NCBI RefSeq assembly: GCF_002135315.1
Contig: NZ_NEGA01000004.1
Span: 1-64,000, forward strand
Source: Acinetobacter sp. ANC 3903
Lineage (GTDB): Bacteria; Pseudomonadota; Gammaproteobacteria; Pseudomonadales; Moraxellaceae
DNA: 64,000 bases
Direction of reading: 5' to 3'
A model generated the notes under the pieces. The model did not search any database, was not told the DNA's origin, and worked only from the letters and a program-made list of their open reading frames with translations. The translations under genes and the position numbers were made by a program. Of the stretch, positions 18,753-29,566 are shown piece after piece (the first letter of the stretch is position 1; each line of letters starts with the position of its first letter).

Positions 18753-20552
18753 TTATTCATGCAGCACCTTATAAATTGTTCTGGCCATCACGTCTCCAAG
18801 GCCGGGTACCAGCTTCAAGTCATTTTCCGAGGCTTTCAGTACCCCCTGAATGCCGCCAAAATGAGTCAGCAGATCACGACGGCGCTTGGGGCCAAGACCC
18901 GGAATTACTTCCAGTACCGATGAGCCACGTTTCTTGTCGCGTTTGGCACGGTGTTTGGTAATGGCAAAACGGTGCGCTTCATCGCGTACCTGCTGAATCA
19001 GATGCAGCGCTTTATGGTCTTCAGGTAACTGGATTTTTGTGCCATCGGTAAAATGTAAAGTTTCCAGGCCGGGTTTACGCCCCTCGCCTTTGGATACTCC
19101 GACCATAAAGGCATCCAATCCTAGCTCCTGCATCACTTGCATCGCCATATGCAATTGCCCTTTACCGCCATCAATCAGCAGCAAATCTGGCAACATGGCT
19201 TTTTTATAGCGACGGGTCAGCGCTTGGCGCATGGCTGCATAATCATCACCGCCGGTAATATCATCAATGGAAAACTGGCGATAATCACGTTTCCGTGCAC
19301 CGCCCGAATCAAATACCACACAGGACGCAATAGTGGCTTCACCCATGGTATGCGAGATATCAAAGCATTCAATCCGGTCAATCGGACGTCCCACCACCTG
19401 TTCCAGCTGATGAAAGCGTTCATTCAGTTCAAAATGGTTGGCCAGCTGCCCTTTAATGGCATGCTGCACATTCATATTGGCCAGTTCCAGCCATTCGGCC
19501 CGGGTTTCCCGAACATTGTGCTTAATCTGTACTTTCTTGCCGAATTCCTGTTGCAGTGCCTGTTCCAGCTCTTTGCGATCCGGAATTTCAACATTCACAA
19601 TCAGCTCGGCAGGCACTTCATCGGCCACCTGAAAATAAAAGTTCGCCATGAAGTCAGACAGCATCTGTCCCAGATCATCACCTAACATATCCGGGAAATA
19701 ACTTTTACCACCGAGCATTTTGCCATTACGTACATGCATGATTTGCACGCAAGTCACCCCGGCATGATAGGCAATGGCCAGAATATCGGCCTCGCCCTTG
19801 AGTTTATAAATCGCCTGTTGCGACTGCACATCGCGCAGCAGCGCCATACGGTCACGATAAAATACCGCTTTTTCAAATTCCAGTGCTTCTGCTGCCGCTT
19901 CCATTTTGGCAATCAGTTCTTGATTCAGCTCTTTGGTATCTCCCTGTAAAAAGCGAATCGAGTTATTGACATCTTCCTGATAATCTTCAGGCGAAATCAG
20001 CCCCACACAAGGCGCGGTACAGCGTTTAATTTGGTACTGCAAACAGGGACGTTTGCGCTGGGCAAAATAGCTGTTTTCACACTGCCGCACATTAAACAGT
20101 TTTTGCAGTACCACCAAGGTATCGCGGGCATTATAGGCACTGGGATAAGGCCCAAAAAACTTGCCCACCTGATGCTTGCCTTTGCCTCGCCCTGAAGCAA
20201 TGCGCGGATAAGGCTTGTCACTGGAAACAAAGATATAAACGTAGGATTTATCATCGCGCAGCATGATGTTATAAGGCGGACGATGCAGCTTGATCAGGTT
20301 CTGTTCAAGTAATAAGGCTTCGGTTTCCGAACGCACCACCAGCGTTTCAATATCATAAATCCGCGCCACCAAAGCCTGAGTCTTGGGATGTTCAATGGTT
20401 TTCACGAAGTAGCTGGACACACGGTTTTTCAGATTTTTGGCCTTGCCGACATACAACAGTTCGCCGTCCTTACCCAACATGCGGTACACGCCCGGTAAAG
20501 TGGTCATATGGGCTAAAATCTTTTCAATATGTTCTCGTGCGTTTTCGTTCAC
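18753..20552 (-). CDS. uvrC: Excinuclease ABC subunit C
   Basis: UvrC makes both incisions around bulky DNA lesions after UvrA/UvrB recognition. Domains in order: GIY-YIG nuclease ([21 protein letters not shown]), Cys-rich segment ([15 protein letters not shown]), UVR motif ([20 protein letters not shown]), the RNase H-like nuclease ([22 protein letters not shown]), and C-terminal helix-hairpin-helix motifs ([20 protein letters not shown]). I place the start at GTG 20552, giving a 599-residue protein beginning [15 protein letters not shown]; the upstream open frame to 20660 is unlike the family N-terminus. Confidence 0.95.
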   Translation of the reverse strand: MNENAREHIEKILAHMTTLPGVYRMLGKDGELLYVGKAKNLKNRVSSYFVKTIEHPKTQALVARIYDIETLVVRSETEALLLEQNLIKLHRPPYNIMLRDDKSYVYIFVSSDKPYPRIASGRGKGKHQVGKFFGPYPSAYNARDTLVVLQKLFNVRQCENSYFAQRKRPCLQYQIKRCTAPCVGLISPEDYQEDVNNSIRFLQGDTKELNQELIAKMEAAAEALEFEKAVFYRDRMALLRDVQSQQAIYKLKGEADILAIAYHAGVTCVQIMHVRNGKMLGGKSYFPDMLGDDLGQMLSDFMANFYFQVADEVPAELIVNVEIPDRKELEQALQQEFGKKVQIKHNVRETRAEWLELANMNVQHAIKGQLANHFELNERFHQLEQVVGRPIDRIECFDISHTMGEATIASCVVFDSGGARKRDYRQFSIDDITGGDDYAAMRQALTRRYKKAMLPDLLLIDGGKGQLHMAMQVMQELGLDAFMVGVSKGEGRKPGLETLHFTDGTKIQLPEDHKALHLIQQVRDEAHRFAITKHRAKRDKKRGSSVLEVIPGLGPKRRRDLLTHFGGIQGVLKASENDLKLVPGLGDVMARTIYKVLHE

Positions 20553-20741
20553 ATTCAGCCTTAGTACAATTGTCTTTGCTTTGCTACATGATGTGATGGT
20601 TTTCACGCCATTTTCAAGCCAATGCCCTGTTTTTATCGCGATCATACAAAGTTCCAGCAATCACCTGATTGCTAAAAGCTATAAGTAAATTGCACGTATT
20701 TTGCTATGCTCAAGCCATCTGAACAATTTGGATCAAACTGA

Positions 20742-21791
20742 ATGACGACTCCCAATCACGCCATGCATATCGTCAAGCCAACTCCTTCAACGCATAGCAT
20801 ATCTGAAAAAGATAAACTGATTGGCAAGTCGCGTTTTCATTTTGAACCGCTTAAAGTCATGCAGCTGTTGAAGCAGCGCATTATTGGACAGGATGCGGCA
20901 CTGCATGAAATTGAAAAAATGCTGCATGTGGTCAAAGCCGATTTTTCCAGTCCCGAACGTCCATTGTCCGTGACCTTAATGCTTGGTCCAACCGGTGTAG
21001 GCAAGACCGAAACGGTACGCTTAATTTCTGAGGCTATTTATGGCCGTCCGGATGCCTTTTGCCGCATCGACATGAACACTCTGGCACAGGAACATTATGC
21101 GGCAGCCATTACCGGCGCACCTCCGGGTTATGTCGGCTCGAAAGAAGGTCATAGCCTGTTTGATGAAACAGCGATTGCCGGCAGTCATACCCGCCCGGGG
21201 ATTGTACTGTTTGATGAGCTGGAAAAAGCTTCCACAGAAGTGATTCGTGGCCTAATGAATGTACTCGATACTGGCAAACTGATCTTGACCTCCGGCACCA
21301 AAACCATCGACTTCCGTAACTGCATGATCTTTATGACCAGTAATGTCGGGGCACAAGCTGCGCAGCAATATCTGGACAAACTGAATTTTCTACCTCAGAA
21401 AATGCAGGATCTCTGTCTGAAAAAAGTGCCGACCAAAACCATCATTGAAAAAGTCATGTTTAGAAAATTCGATCCCGAGTTTTTAAACCGGATTGATCGC
21501 ACTCTGCACTATCACGCCGTTCAGGAGAATGCCCTGCCAAAACTGGTGGAGATTGAACTGGAAAAACTCAATCAACGCTTGCAGCATCAAAAGCGTGCGG
21601 TGATTTTAACCGATGCAGCCAAAACCCACTTCTATAAAGGTCATGATATCCGTTTTGGCGCACGCCATTTAGCCCGCAGAATGCGAACTGAACTGGAACC
21701 GATTCTGGCCATTTACTTTTTAAATTATCCTGAAAAAGCTCAGCTCACGGTGAATTTTGCTGATGGTCAATTGATGATTCAAGCTGAATAA
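20742..21791 (+). CDS. Stand-alone AAA+ ATPase resembling the ClpB/ClpA D2 module
   Basis: This 349-aa protein matches only the second ATPase module of Hsp100 unfoldases. Walker A is GPTGVGKT (82-89), the pore loop is GAPPGYVGSKEG with the substrate-gripping Tyr (129-132 GYVG), Walker B is VLFDELEKA (155-163), sensor 1 is FMTSNVGA, the arginine-finger region is FDPEFLNRID, and the D2-small domain carries DIRFGARHLARRM. There is no N domain, D1 module or zinc finger, so it is not ClpA, ClpB or ClpX. It probably forms a hexamer that remodels a protein; the client is unknown. It is divergent from uvrC and monocistronic. Confidence 0.85.
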   Translation: MTTPNHAMHIVKPTPSTHSISEKDKLIGKSRFHFEPLKVMQLLKQRIIGQDAALHEIEKMLHVVKADFSSPERPLSVTLMLGPTGVGKTETVRLISEAIYGRPDAFCRIDMNTLAQEHYAAAITGAPPGYVGSKEGHSLFDETAIAGSHTRPGIVLFDELEKASTEVIRGLMNVLDTGKLILTSGTKTIDFRNCMIFMTSNVGAQAAQQYLDKLNFLPQKMQDLCLKKVPTKTIIEKVMFRKFDPEFLNRIDRTLHYHAVQENALPKLVEIELEKLNQRLQHQKRAVILTDAAKTHFYKGHDIRFGARHLARRMRTELEPILAIYFLNYPEKAQLTVNFADGQLMIQAE

Positions 21792-21822
21792 GCTTCTGAA
21801 TAGCCTTCTAAATAGCCTTCTA
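21787..21822. repeat. 12-bp tandem repeat at the end of the AAA+ gene
   Basis: AATAGCCTTCTA occurs twice in perfect tandem (21799-21810, 21811-21822), preceded by a degenerate copy AATAAGCTTCTG (21787-21798) that includes the stop codon of the ATPase gene. It looks like a small slippage repeat. Confidence 0.8.
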
Positions 21823-22313
21823 CATACCCGGCTAAACTCTCTATGCAGTCAGACATTCGGCAGCGTATTTGACTGCAAACTGCGTTCACTTTTATTTCAA
21901 TGAAATACGCATCAGCGCTGCTATTTGCAATCTTTTGCTTAAAACCTTGCCACAAGCATGACTTGACTGAGCGCTAAATTTAGCTCAATTGACCTTTTTG
22001 ACCAAAACAAAGCCATAAAAAACTTGAAATCCGGTACTTAGCCCGGATATAAATAGTCACGAAATTATTAAAAAATCCTAATTTAAACAAAAAGTTCATC
22101 ACATTTTTACCCAGCACAGTAAAAATAAAGCTGCCCACTACAAGGGTTTGTTGAAAAAAAATTGATGACCCTTGCGTCACGGCTTGATACAACTTGTTAT
22201 GTTCTTTTTGGATATAGTTATCGTAAGATTGGCGAAGCATAAATGTACGCTGAAATTGCGTACACGCTTCACAACATCAACTTAGAAGTCCTCCAAAATA
22301 AAGGAGATCAGGC
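21823..22313. other. Intergenic region before fadB
   Basis: About 490 bp without a supported gene. It should carry the fadBA promoter; the AAGGAG ribosome-binding site of fadB lies at its end. An 86-codon minus-strand frame (21980-22240) has no ribosome-binding site or recognisable features. No clear FadR-like operator was recognised. Confidence 0.6.
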
Positions 22314-24467
22314 ATGATCCACGCTGGCAATGCCATTACCGTCCAAATGCTTTCGGACGGAATTGCAGAATTCCGCTTTGACTTACAAGGTGAGTCGGTC
22401 AACAAATTTAACCGTGCAACAATTGAAGATTTTAAAGCTGCAATTGAAGCGGTTAAAGCAAATAGCGAAGTAAAAGGTTTAATCGTTACCTCAGCTAAAT
22501 CAACATTTATCGTTGGCGCTGACATCACTGAATTCGGTGAAAACTTCGCACAAGGCGAACAAGCGATTGTGGATTGGGCATTGCCTGTTCACGGCATCTT
22601 CAATGCATTTGAAGATTTAGAGATTCCTAAAGTTGCTGCAATCAATGGTATGGCATTGGGCGGCGGCTTTGAAATGTGCCTGGTGTGTGACTACCGTGTA
22701 ATGTCAGAAGCGGCTCAAGTCGGTCTTCCTGAAATCAAACTCGGTATCTTCCCTGGCTTCGGTGGTACGGTTCGTTTAAGCCGTGTAATCGGTATCGACA
22801 ACGCGGTTGAATGGATGGCGATGGCTAATCCTAAAAAACCTGCTGCTGCGCTGAAAGATGGTGCTGTTGATGCTGTGGTTGCTGCGGACAAACTACAAGA
22901 CGCTGCGATTGACCTGGTAAAACAAGCAATTGCTGGCCGTTTGGACTGGAAAGCTAAACGCCAGGAAAAACTTGACCCTGTTAAGTTGAACATGCTTGAG
23001 CAAATGATGGCATTCAACTCAGCAAAAGGTGCGGTTCTTGCAAAAGCAAACCCTGCGCAATACCCTGCGCCTAAACTTCTTCTTGATTCATTACAGGCAG
23101 GTGCAAGCCTTCCACGTAACGAAGCATTGAAATTTGAAGCTGAAGGTTTTGCAAAAGCTGCAGTAACACCACAAGCAGGCGCGTTGATCGGTTTATTCAT
23201 CAACGACCAGATCGTGAAGAAAACCTCTAAGCGCTATGAAAAAGGTGCGCATCCTGTCAACCAGGCAGCTGTACTTGGTGCAGGTATCATGGGTGGCGGT
23301 ATTGCTTACCAGGCGGCAAGCAAAGGCACACCAATCATCATGAAAGACATTGGTAATCCGCAACTTGCTTTGGGTATGAAAGAAGCAAACGGTTTACTGA
23401 CCAAGCAAGTTGAACGCAAGAAAATGACCCCTGCAAAAATGGGTGAAACTCTTGCGCGCATTCGCCCGACTTTAAGCTATGACGAGTTTAAAGAAGTGGA
23501 CATCGTGATTGAAGCAGTAACGGAAAACCCTAAAGTGAAGGGTATCGTACTTGCTGAAACCGAGAAAAACGTTCGCGAAAACACGATCATTGCATCAAAT
23601 ACATCTACGATTTCAATCACACGTTTGGCTGAAAACCTGCAACGTCCTGAAAACTTCGTTGGTATGCACTTCTTTAACCCTGTTCACATGATGCCATTGG
23701 TAGAAGTGATTCGTGGTGAGAAGACTTCTGCTGAAGCGATTGCGACCACTGTTGTTCTTGCTCAGAAAATGGGTAAAACACCAATCGTAGTGAACGACTG
23801 CCCGGGCTTCCTGGTAAACCGCGTATTGTTCCCTTACTTCGGTGCATTTGACCTTCTACTTAAAGACGGTGCGGACTTCCAGCAAATCGATAAAGTGATG
23901 GAAAAATTCGGCTGGCCTATGGGTCCTGCTTACCTTATGGACGTTGTCGGTATCGACACTGGCGTTCACGGTGCAGAAGTGATGGCTGAAGGCTTCCCTG
24001 ACCGTATGAAACCGGACTTCAAAGGTTCGATTCAAACCATGTACGAAGCAAAACGTCTGGGTCAAAAGAATGACGTTGGTTTCTACAAGTATGAACTTGA
24101 CCGTAAAGGCAAAAAAGCCAAAGTGGTTGATCCAACTGCGTATGAGCTTGTTGCATCTGTTGCAACTGCGGAAAAACGTGAATTTGACGCTCAGGAAATT
24201 ATTGACCGTATGATGCTGGCTTTCTGTAACGAAACTGTTCGTTGCCTGGAAGACAACATTGTAGCAACTGCTTCTGAAGCAGATATGGCGATGATCATGG
24301 GTGTTGGTTTCCCTCCATTCCGTGGCGGCCCTGCACGTTACATCGACCAAACAGGTGTTGCTGAATACGTTGCACTTTGCGACAAATATGCACACTTAGG
24401 TAAGGCTTATGAAGCGCCACAAATGTTGCGTGACATGGCTGCTAACAACAAAAAATTCTACGGTTAA
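22314..24467 (+). CDS. fadB: Fatty acid oxidation complex subunit alpha
   Basis: FadB supplies enoyl-CoA hydratase, 3-hydroxyacyl-CoA dehydrogenase and isomerase activities of beta-oxidation. The N-terminal crotonase domain has [11 protein letters not shown] and [17 protein letters not shown] with the oxyanion-hole glycines. The central NAD-binding domain starts [18 protein letters not shown] and contains [17 protein letters not shown] with the catalytic His. The C-terminal repeat follows. The length (717 aa) is typical. A strong AAGGAG site precedes the ATG, and fadA follows after 12 bp, forming the alpha2beta2 complex operon. Confidence 0.98.
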   Translation: MIHAGNAITVQMLSDGIAEFRFDLQGESVNKFNRATIEDFKAAIEAVKANSEVKGLIVTSAKSTFIVGADITEFGENFAQGEQAIVDWALPVHGIFNAFEDLEIPKVAAINGMALGGGFEMCLVCDYRVMSEAAQVGLPEIKLGIFPGFGGTVRLSRVIGIDNAVEWMAMANPKKPAAALKDGAVDAVVAADKLQDAAIDLVKQAIAGRLDWKAKRQEKLDPVKLNMLEQMMAFNSAKGAVLAKANPAQYPAPKLLLDSLQAGASLPRNEALKFEAEGFAKAAVTPQAGALIGLFINDQIVKKTSKRYEKGAHPVNQAAVLGAGIMGGGIAYQAASKGTPIIMKDIGNPQLALGMKEANGLLTKQVERKKMTPAKMGETLARIRPTLSYDEFKEVDIVIEAVTENPKVKGIVLAETEKNVRENTIIASNTSTISITRLAENLQRPENFVGMHFFNPVHMMPLVEVIRGEKTSAEAIATTVVLAQKMGKTPIVVNDCPGFLVNRVLFPYFGAFDLLLKDGADFQQIDKVMEKFGWPMGPAYLMDVVGIDTGVHGAEVMAEGFPDRMKPDFKGSIQTMYEAKRLGQKNDVGFYKYELDRKGKKAKVVDPTAYELVASVATAEKREFDAQEIIDRMMLAFCNETVRCLEDNIVATASEADMAMIMGVGFPPFRGGPARYIDQTGVAEYVALCDKYAHLGKAYEAPQMLRDMAANNKKFYG

Positions 24468-24479
24468 GGAGCAACGTGA

Positions 24480-25652
<1,173 letters not shown>

Positions 25653-25671
25653 TTCTTAAATACTAAGATAA

Positions 25672-25700
25672 AAAACCCCGCTTATTGCGGGGTTCTTTGT
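25672..25700. terminator. Terminator of fadBA
   Basis: AACCCCGC (25674-25681) pairs with GCGGGGTT (25687-25694) around TTATT. A T-rich stretch follows on the plus strand and an A run precedes it, so it can act in both directions. The stop codon of the convergent HEPN gene (25682-25684) lies inside the loop. Confidence 0.88.
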
Positions 25701-26380
25701 CTGAGAATTTCTTTAATATATAATTTATCTGTTAAATAAGTTTCAAGCTTTTGTATACAATTATCCAATATACGAATAACTAAAGCATGTCGCTCAATTA
25801 TTACATTGGCAGTTTTCACATAAGCAACTGTAGGTTTTTCTCGACCATGAGCTACAGCATTCCTTTTTTCCACAATTTCATCTATAGCTATTTGATCAAG
25901 CCTATTCATTTCCAGATCTATACTAAATAAATTATAGATATCAATTAAAACCTTTGACCAACAGTTAGTAATGTTTTGATTTATATAGTCTAATTTTAGA
26001 TCTAGAATTTTATCATCGTGGTGGATTTTCTCGTAAATTTTAGCAATTTTAGATAAATTATTTGATTTTGCTATTGATACCGATTTAAAAGAGTTAAGTT
26101 CATTAGTAAATATAAATGGATATAATTCACTTGAAATTTGAACATATGAAAGATCGTAACTTTTTATCGTATCGAAAAACTCATTAAATAAAACAGTTAA
26201 TGTTTTTTCAATAACACCATAAAGATAAACCGGAACTAATCCTTTTAATGAATTCAAATATTCTCTTACATGCTGAACACCCTCTCTTAATGATTTATCT
26301 TCTAACTCTTTTATCTTTTGAATAAAAATTAAAGATTCATTAGAGTATTCTCTTAAGGTAGCTTTTGATTGTTCCAACAT
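25682..26380 (-). CDS. HEPN-domain protein (MAE_28990-like), predicted RNase
   Basis: This 232-aa protein is largely helical. Near the C-terminus it carries EIVEKRNAVAHG, a match to the HEPN catalytic signature R-x4-H (Arg173, His178) with the polar residue after Arg. HEPN proteins of this type are predicted metal-independent RNases and many act as toxins in phage defence; this sequence resembles the MAE_28990/MAE_18760 HEPN group as I remember it. The gene is AT-rich compared with its neighbours and starts 10 bp after the DUF262 gene, so the two form an operon. The last codons lie inside the fadA terminator hairpin. Enzymatic activity is inference. Confidence 0.78.
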   Translation of the reverse strand: MLEQSKATLREYSNESLIFIQKIKELEDKSLREGVQHVREYLNSLKGLVPVYLYGVIEKTLTVLFNEFFDTIKSYDLSYVQISSELYPFIFTNELNSFKSVSIAKSNNLSKIAKIYEKIHHDDKILDLKLDYINQNITNCWSKVLIDIYNLFSIDLEMNRLDQIAIDEIVEKRNAVAHGREKPTVAYVKTANVIIERHALVIRILDNCIQKLETYLTDKLYIKEILRQRTPQ

Positions 26381-26390
26381 TTCGTGCAGC

Positions 26391-27461
26391 CTAGACTAAA
26401 TTAGACAATACGTATTCAAGTCTCTTATTTAGCTTCGATTGACTATTCGTAGCACCTGTGGTGTAAGATTTTAGCTCTACATCATTTAATAAATTATTCA
26501 ATTTAAATTTATCTATTGACTGTTGTGAGTGTTTCAAATGACTGGCTACTCCTACACTGATAGCCTCAAATAAAACTACGGGTGTAATAGTTTTTCTATT
26601 ACCTCTTACAATCCCTTCTTCAAGTAATGAGTCAAGTATAAAAAAAGTATCTTCAAAAATTTTCTTATAAGCAACTTGGTCAAAAGTATTAGTAACTTGA
26701 TATTTCATATAATCATTGAGAAAGTCTTTCACATCATGAACAAATTTATCTTTCCATTCTAAATATGCAAAAAATCTTAAAACCATTTCTTCATACATTG
26801 ATTCTTTGGACTTAGCTCCTAACTTAACTACATTTCTAAAGTGGGTGTTTTTCGAACATTCTTTTAATAAATCATTAAATGGACCCTGATATACGCAATT
26901 TCGTATTTCTTGAGGTTCTAAAATAATTCCTCCTGTATTTAATCTTTCAAATAAATCATACCTTACGCCCTCATCACTTTTATCATTTAGAACAGTGACT
27001 TTGATAGGTCTATGTTTAAACATAGTTTGTATAGTAGTAGGCAACTCAGTAAAACAGAAACCATTAAACTCAGTAAGTTTTTCTAAACCTGTTAATTTTA
27101 ATGGGGTATATGAAATTTTATTTTTACCTTTATTCGCTAGTAAATTTAAAGCTTCTTTATCTCCTATGAATCTAATGAGTGTTGTTAGACGTTGTAGTCC
27201 ATCTACTACTTCCCAAGAAAAATCATTATTAGTAGCCATAAATAAACTTGGTACAGGGATTCCTAATAATAAAGATTCAATTAATTGAGATTGCCTTACA
27301 TCATCCCAAACAAAATGTCGCTGATACTCTGGAGATATTCTTAAGGTATTCTCTTGAAACATATCAACTAATTGTCTTACAGCTAAATCATAAGTATCAA
27401 ATGACACTTCCATGCGATTTTTTGATAATTGTTGTTGCATTGCTAGATCATTTTTAGCCAT
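26391..27461 (-). CDS. DUF262 (GmrS-like, ParB-fold) protein
   Basis: The 356-aa protein has the DUF262 hallmarks: SPEYQRHFVWDD (residues 43-54, the YQRxYxW-type motif), the loop VPSLFM, the VVDGLQRLTTL motif (85-95, the family's DGQQR box with Leu in place of one Gln) and FERLNTGGIILEPQEIRN. DUF262 is the N-terminal half of the GmrSD type IV restriction enzymes and binds or hydrolyses nucleotides; here the usual HNH nuclease domain (DUF1524) is missing and the effector appears to be the adjacent HEPN protein. ATG 27461 is chosen over TTG 27476 because GGAAGAAG lies just upstream. AT-rich and probably acquired. Confidence 0.85.
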   Translation of the reverse strand: MAKNDLAMQQQLSKNRMEVSFDTYDLAVRQLVDMFQENTLRISPEYQRHFVWDDVRQSQLIESLLLGIPVPSLFMATNNDFSWEVVDGLQRLTTLIRFIGDKEALNLLANKGKNKISYTPLKLTGLEKLTEFNGFCFTELPTTIQTMFKHRPIKVTVLNDKSDEGVRYDLFERLNTGGIILEPQEIRNCVYQGPFNDLLKECSKNTHFRNVVKLGAKSKESMYEEMVLRFFAYLEWKDKFVHDVKDFLNDYMKYQVTNTFDQVAYKKIFEDTFFILDSLLEEGIVRGNRKTITPVVLFEAISVGVASHLKHSQQSIDKFKLNNLLNDVELKSYTTGATNSQSKLNKRLEYVLSNLV

Positions 27462-27821
27462 TCTTCTTCCAACCAAATGATTTATTTCAAAAGTAATTTT
27501 AAATTATATCTATTTAAAACTAATTCTACTAAAGAATTAACTAAGAGTAGATTTTGGAAAAAGTTATATAACAAATAGAGAAGCGGCGCATAACTGTTAC
27601 TCTTTTGTAAATTTAATTGAATATTCAATCATTAAAATCCTATTCATCAGCCAGTTAAGCTCCATAGGAGTATCATATTTCTATCCCTTCCCTCCTTTTT
27701 CTCCTATTGGATTTAACATGACTAAACTACTGAAACAGCGATAAAAACTGAGAAAAAAGCTAATTTTCCTAGTTTAAAAACATCTGATTTAAATTTGGAA
27801 AGCTAGACCAAGGTAAATCTT
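27462..27821. other. AT-rich gap upstream of the DUF262-HEPN pair
   Basis: About 360 bp without a supported gene, between the DUF262 start and the end of the TehB-like gene. It probably contains the promoter of the DUF262-HEPN operon and the right-hand boundary of the island. No tRNA, integrase or obvious direct repeat marks the edge. Confidence 0.55.
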
Positions 27822-28688
27822 TTATTCAACCTTCTGCGCCAACAACGTTGCAAAATGCTGTTTAATCCGGTTCCCCTGTGCATCCACACGATGCAACTCA
27901 CCGACATTTTCATTGTATTTGACAATTTTCCAGCCTTCATACAAAGCACTTAGCTCCCCTGGCTTAAAGGCAAATGGAAAATCAGCCTGTGCCGGAAGGT
28001 CGTCCGTATCCATCGCACAAACAATCAGGTTATAGCCTCCCGGAACAGTCGCTTGTTGCATCTGCGCAATCAGCGGTTTCACCGTTTGGGCTTCTAAAAA
28101 CATCATTACCACAGTACAGCAAATAAAGTCATAACGGCCGGTAATACTTGGGTCTGCATTTAAATCACGCTGTTGCACCTGGATATTATCAATCTGCTCG
28201 CTCTGGATAATTTGTCTTAAGGTTTGCAGGCTGTTTTCATTGACATCCCAGGCATCCACCTCAAAACCATGCTGACTTAAATACAGCGCATTACGTCCCT
28301 GTCCGCAGCCGACATCCAGGGCACGGCCACCTTGTAAATACGGCGTAGCGGCTAAAATTTCCGAATGCGTAGGTGAAAGCTGATATTTTTTGGTGAAGTA
28401 ATCCTGTGGCAGACAGTAAAATTGCAGCTGACATTCAACATCATCACTGGCAGAAACAATTTTATGCCACGCTTGCGGTTCAATAAATGGAGGCTGCTGC
28501 TCTGGGCTAAACACATGTTCAGACTGTACGCTACCCGACTCATCCAGCATGGCAAAATGCAGCTCACCCTTGAATACCGTCAGTTTTGCCCAGGTGCCGG
28601 CTTTGGTATTGTGCTGATTTTTAAAACCTTGCGGAATACTCTGCTGTGTCCAGACAGGAAGTTCTTTATAACAAATAAGCTGTTGCAT
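27822..28688 (-). CDS. tehB: TehB-like SAM-dependent methyltransferase with N-terminal DUF1971 domain
   Basis: The 288-aa protein has two parts. The N-terminal ~90 residues (CYKELPVWTQQSIPQGF, TWAKLTVFKGELHF) match the small cupin-like DUF1971 domain. The rest is a class I methyltransferase with the SAM-binding loop ALDVGCGQGRNALYLS and DAWDVNENSL. This fusion is known from Haemophilus-type TehB, linked to tellurite detoxification by methylation. Whether it acts on tellurite here is inferred. It is upstream of, and on the same strand as, the DUF262-HEPN pair, separated by more than 350 bp. Confidence 0.88.
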   Translation of the reverse strand: MQQLICYKELPVWTQQSIPQGFKNQHNTKAGTWAKLTVFKGELHFAMLDESGSVQSEHVFSPEQQPPFIEPQAWHKIVSASDDVECQLQFYCLPQDYFTKKYQLSPTHSEILAATPYLQGGRALDVGCGQGRNALYLSQHGFEVDAWDVNENSLQTLRQIIQSEQIDNIQVQQRDLNADPSITGRYDFICCTVVMMFLEAQTVKPLIAQMQQATVPGGYNLIVCAMDTDDLPAQADFPFAFKPGELSALYEGWKIVKYNENVGELHRVDAQGNRIKQHFATLLAQKVE

Positions 28689-28829
28689 AAAAGACTGCGC
28701 TCCAAAGCATCGGTGGTCGGGCTGAAATCAATCAGTTGATGATCTATGTTTTTAGCATAGCCCGTTCCGCAGCAGATTGAAATAAGCCAGCGACATGCCA
28801 TTCAGGCAAACCAAAAACCCTATAGAAAA

Positions 28830-28860
28830 GCAAAAAACTGCCCGATACGGACAGTTTTTT
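28830..28860 (-). terminator. Terminator after the 90-residue hypothetical gene
   Basis: AAAAAACTG and CAGTTTTTT arms enclose a short stem-loop (CCG-ATA-CGG with one mismatch). On the minus strand it ends in a T run, 33 bp downstream of the gene ending at 28893. Confidence 0.75.
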
Positions 28861-28892
28861 GGGAAACTTTAAAAAGCGAGATAAATATTTTT

Positions 28893-29165
28893 TTAATGCA
28901 GCAGTTGTTCGCGCAACCATTCGATATATTTTTCTTGATCCATAAAGTCGGGGGCGCTACCAGTATCCAGACTGTAATAATGCTGATTAAACTGAATCAC
29001 AATCTGCTCGGTATGATGCCAGTCTTCAATCATTTTAAAGTATTGATTAAAGAAAAAACGGTTTTTACCCCAATTGTTCAGACTTTCCAGTTTCGGGTAT
29101 TTTTTATTTTCAACAAATTCACTGTATACATGCTGAATATCATCAAAAACGTGTAGGGTTTTCAT
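28893..29165 (-). CDS. Hypothetical protein, 90 aa
   Basis: A small protein rich in aromatic residues (NWGKNRFFFNQYFKMIEDW, HYYSLDTGSAPDFM). No domain is recognised; it has no signal peptide or transmembrane helix, so it is probably cytoplasmic. The minus-strand frame is preferred over the overlapping 86-codon plus-strand frame because it is followed by a terminator, has an AGGTGAG-like site upstream of its ATG and has a protein-like composition. Monocistronic. Confidence 0.65.
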   Translation of the reverse strand: MKTLHVFDDIQHVYSEFVENKKYPKLESLNNWGKNRFFFNQYFKMIEDWHHTEQIVIQFNQHYYSLDTGSAPDFMDQEKYIEWLREQLLH

Positions 29166-29566
29166 GACTCACCTGCCTAGATTTCATGTCGTGATCTTTG
29201 CGACTGTTTTAATCTAGCAACCGAATTTGAACGGCAAATGACAGTCCTATTGCAAAACTGTCATGTTTGAAAAAATAAGATTCCTGTGTTCAACTGCATG
29301 AGCGTTTTACCCGGTAAAGCCCAAGAAAAATCCAATCATTACAATTATTAAAAATATCAGTTTCTATTTAATCAAACCCGTATAGGACTAAGAACTCACA
29401 AAGCAGTGTAACCCATTTGCAACATCATGTTATCACTCTGTAAATTTAGTGGAATATTCATACAATCAAGCACATCCGAACCGTTCTGTTAAAACAAGTC
29501 AGTATCTTGAGCGTTAAAATAACCAGTACAAAAACCCTCTTTATTCTCACTATTGAGTTTACCAAC
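29166..29566. other. Intergenic region with an 8-bp inverted repeat
   Basis: About 400 bp between divergent genes. ATGACAGT (29238-29245) and ACTGTCAT (29257-29264) form a perfect inverted repeat with an 11-bp spacer, a possible operator or hairpin. The rest is AT-rich and should contain both promoters; no gene is supported. Confidence 0.55.

Noticed and set aside
21980..22240. 86-codon minus-strand frame upstream of fadB
   Set aside because: Hydrophobic composition could suggest a membrane protein, but there is no ribosome-binding site, no recognisable family, and it lies in the likely fadBA promoter region.
27822..28688. TehB-like gene as a third member of the DUF262-HEPN system
   Set aside because: It is on the same strand but over 350 bp away, with composition closer to the chromosome and a known chromosomal fusion architecture; no evidence ties it to the pair.
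28896..29156. 86-codon plus-strand frame opposite the 90-aa hypothetical gene
   Set aside because: It mirrors the minus-strand gene, lacks a ribosome-binding site and no terminator follows on its strand.
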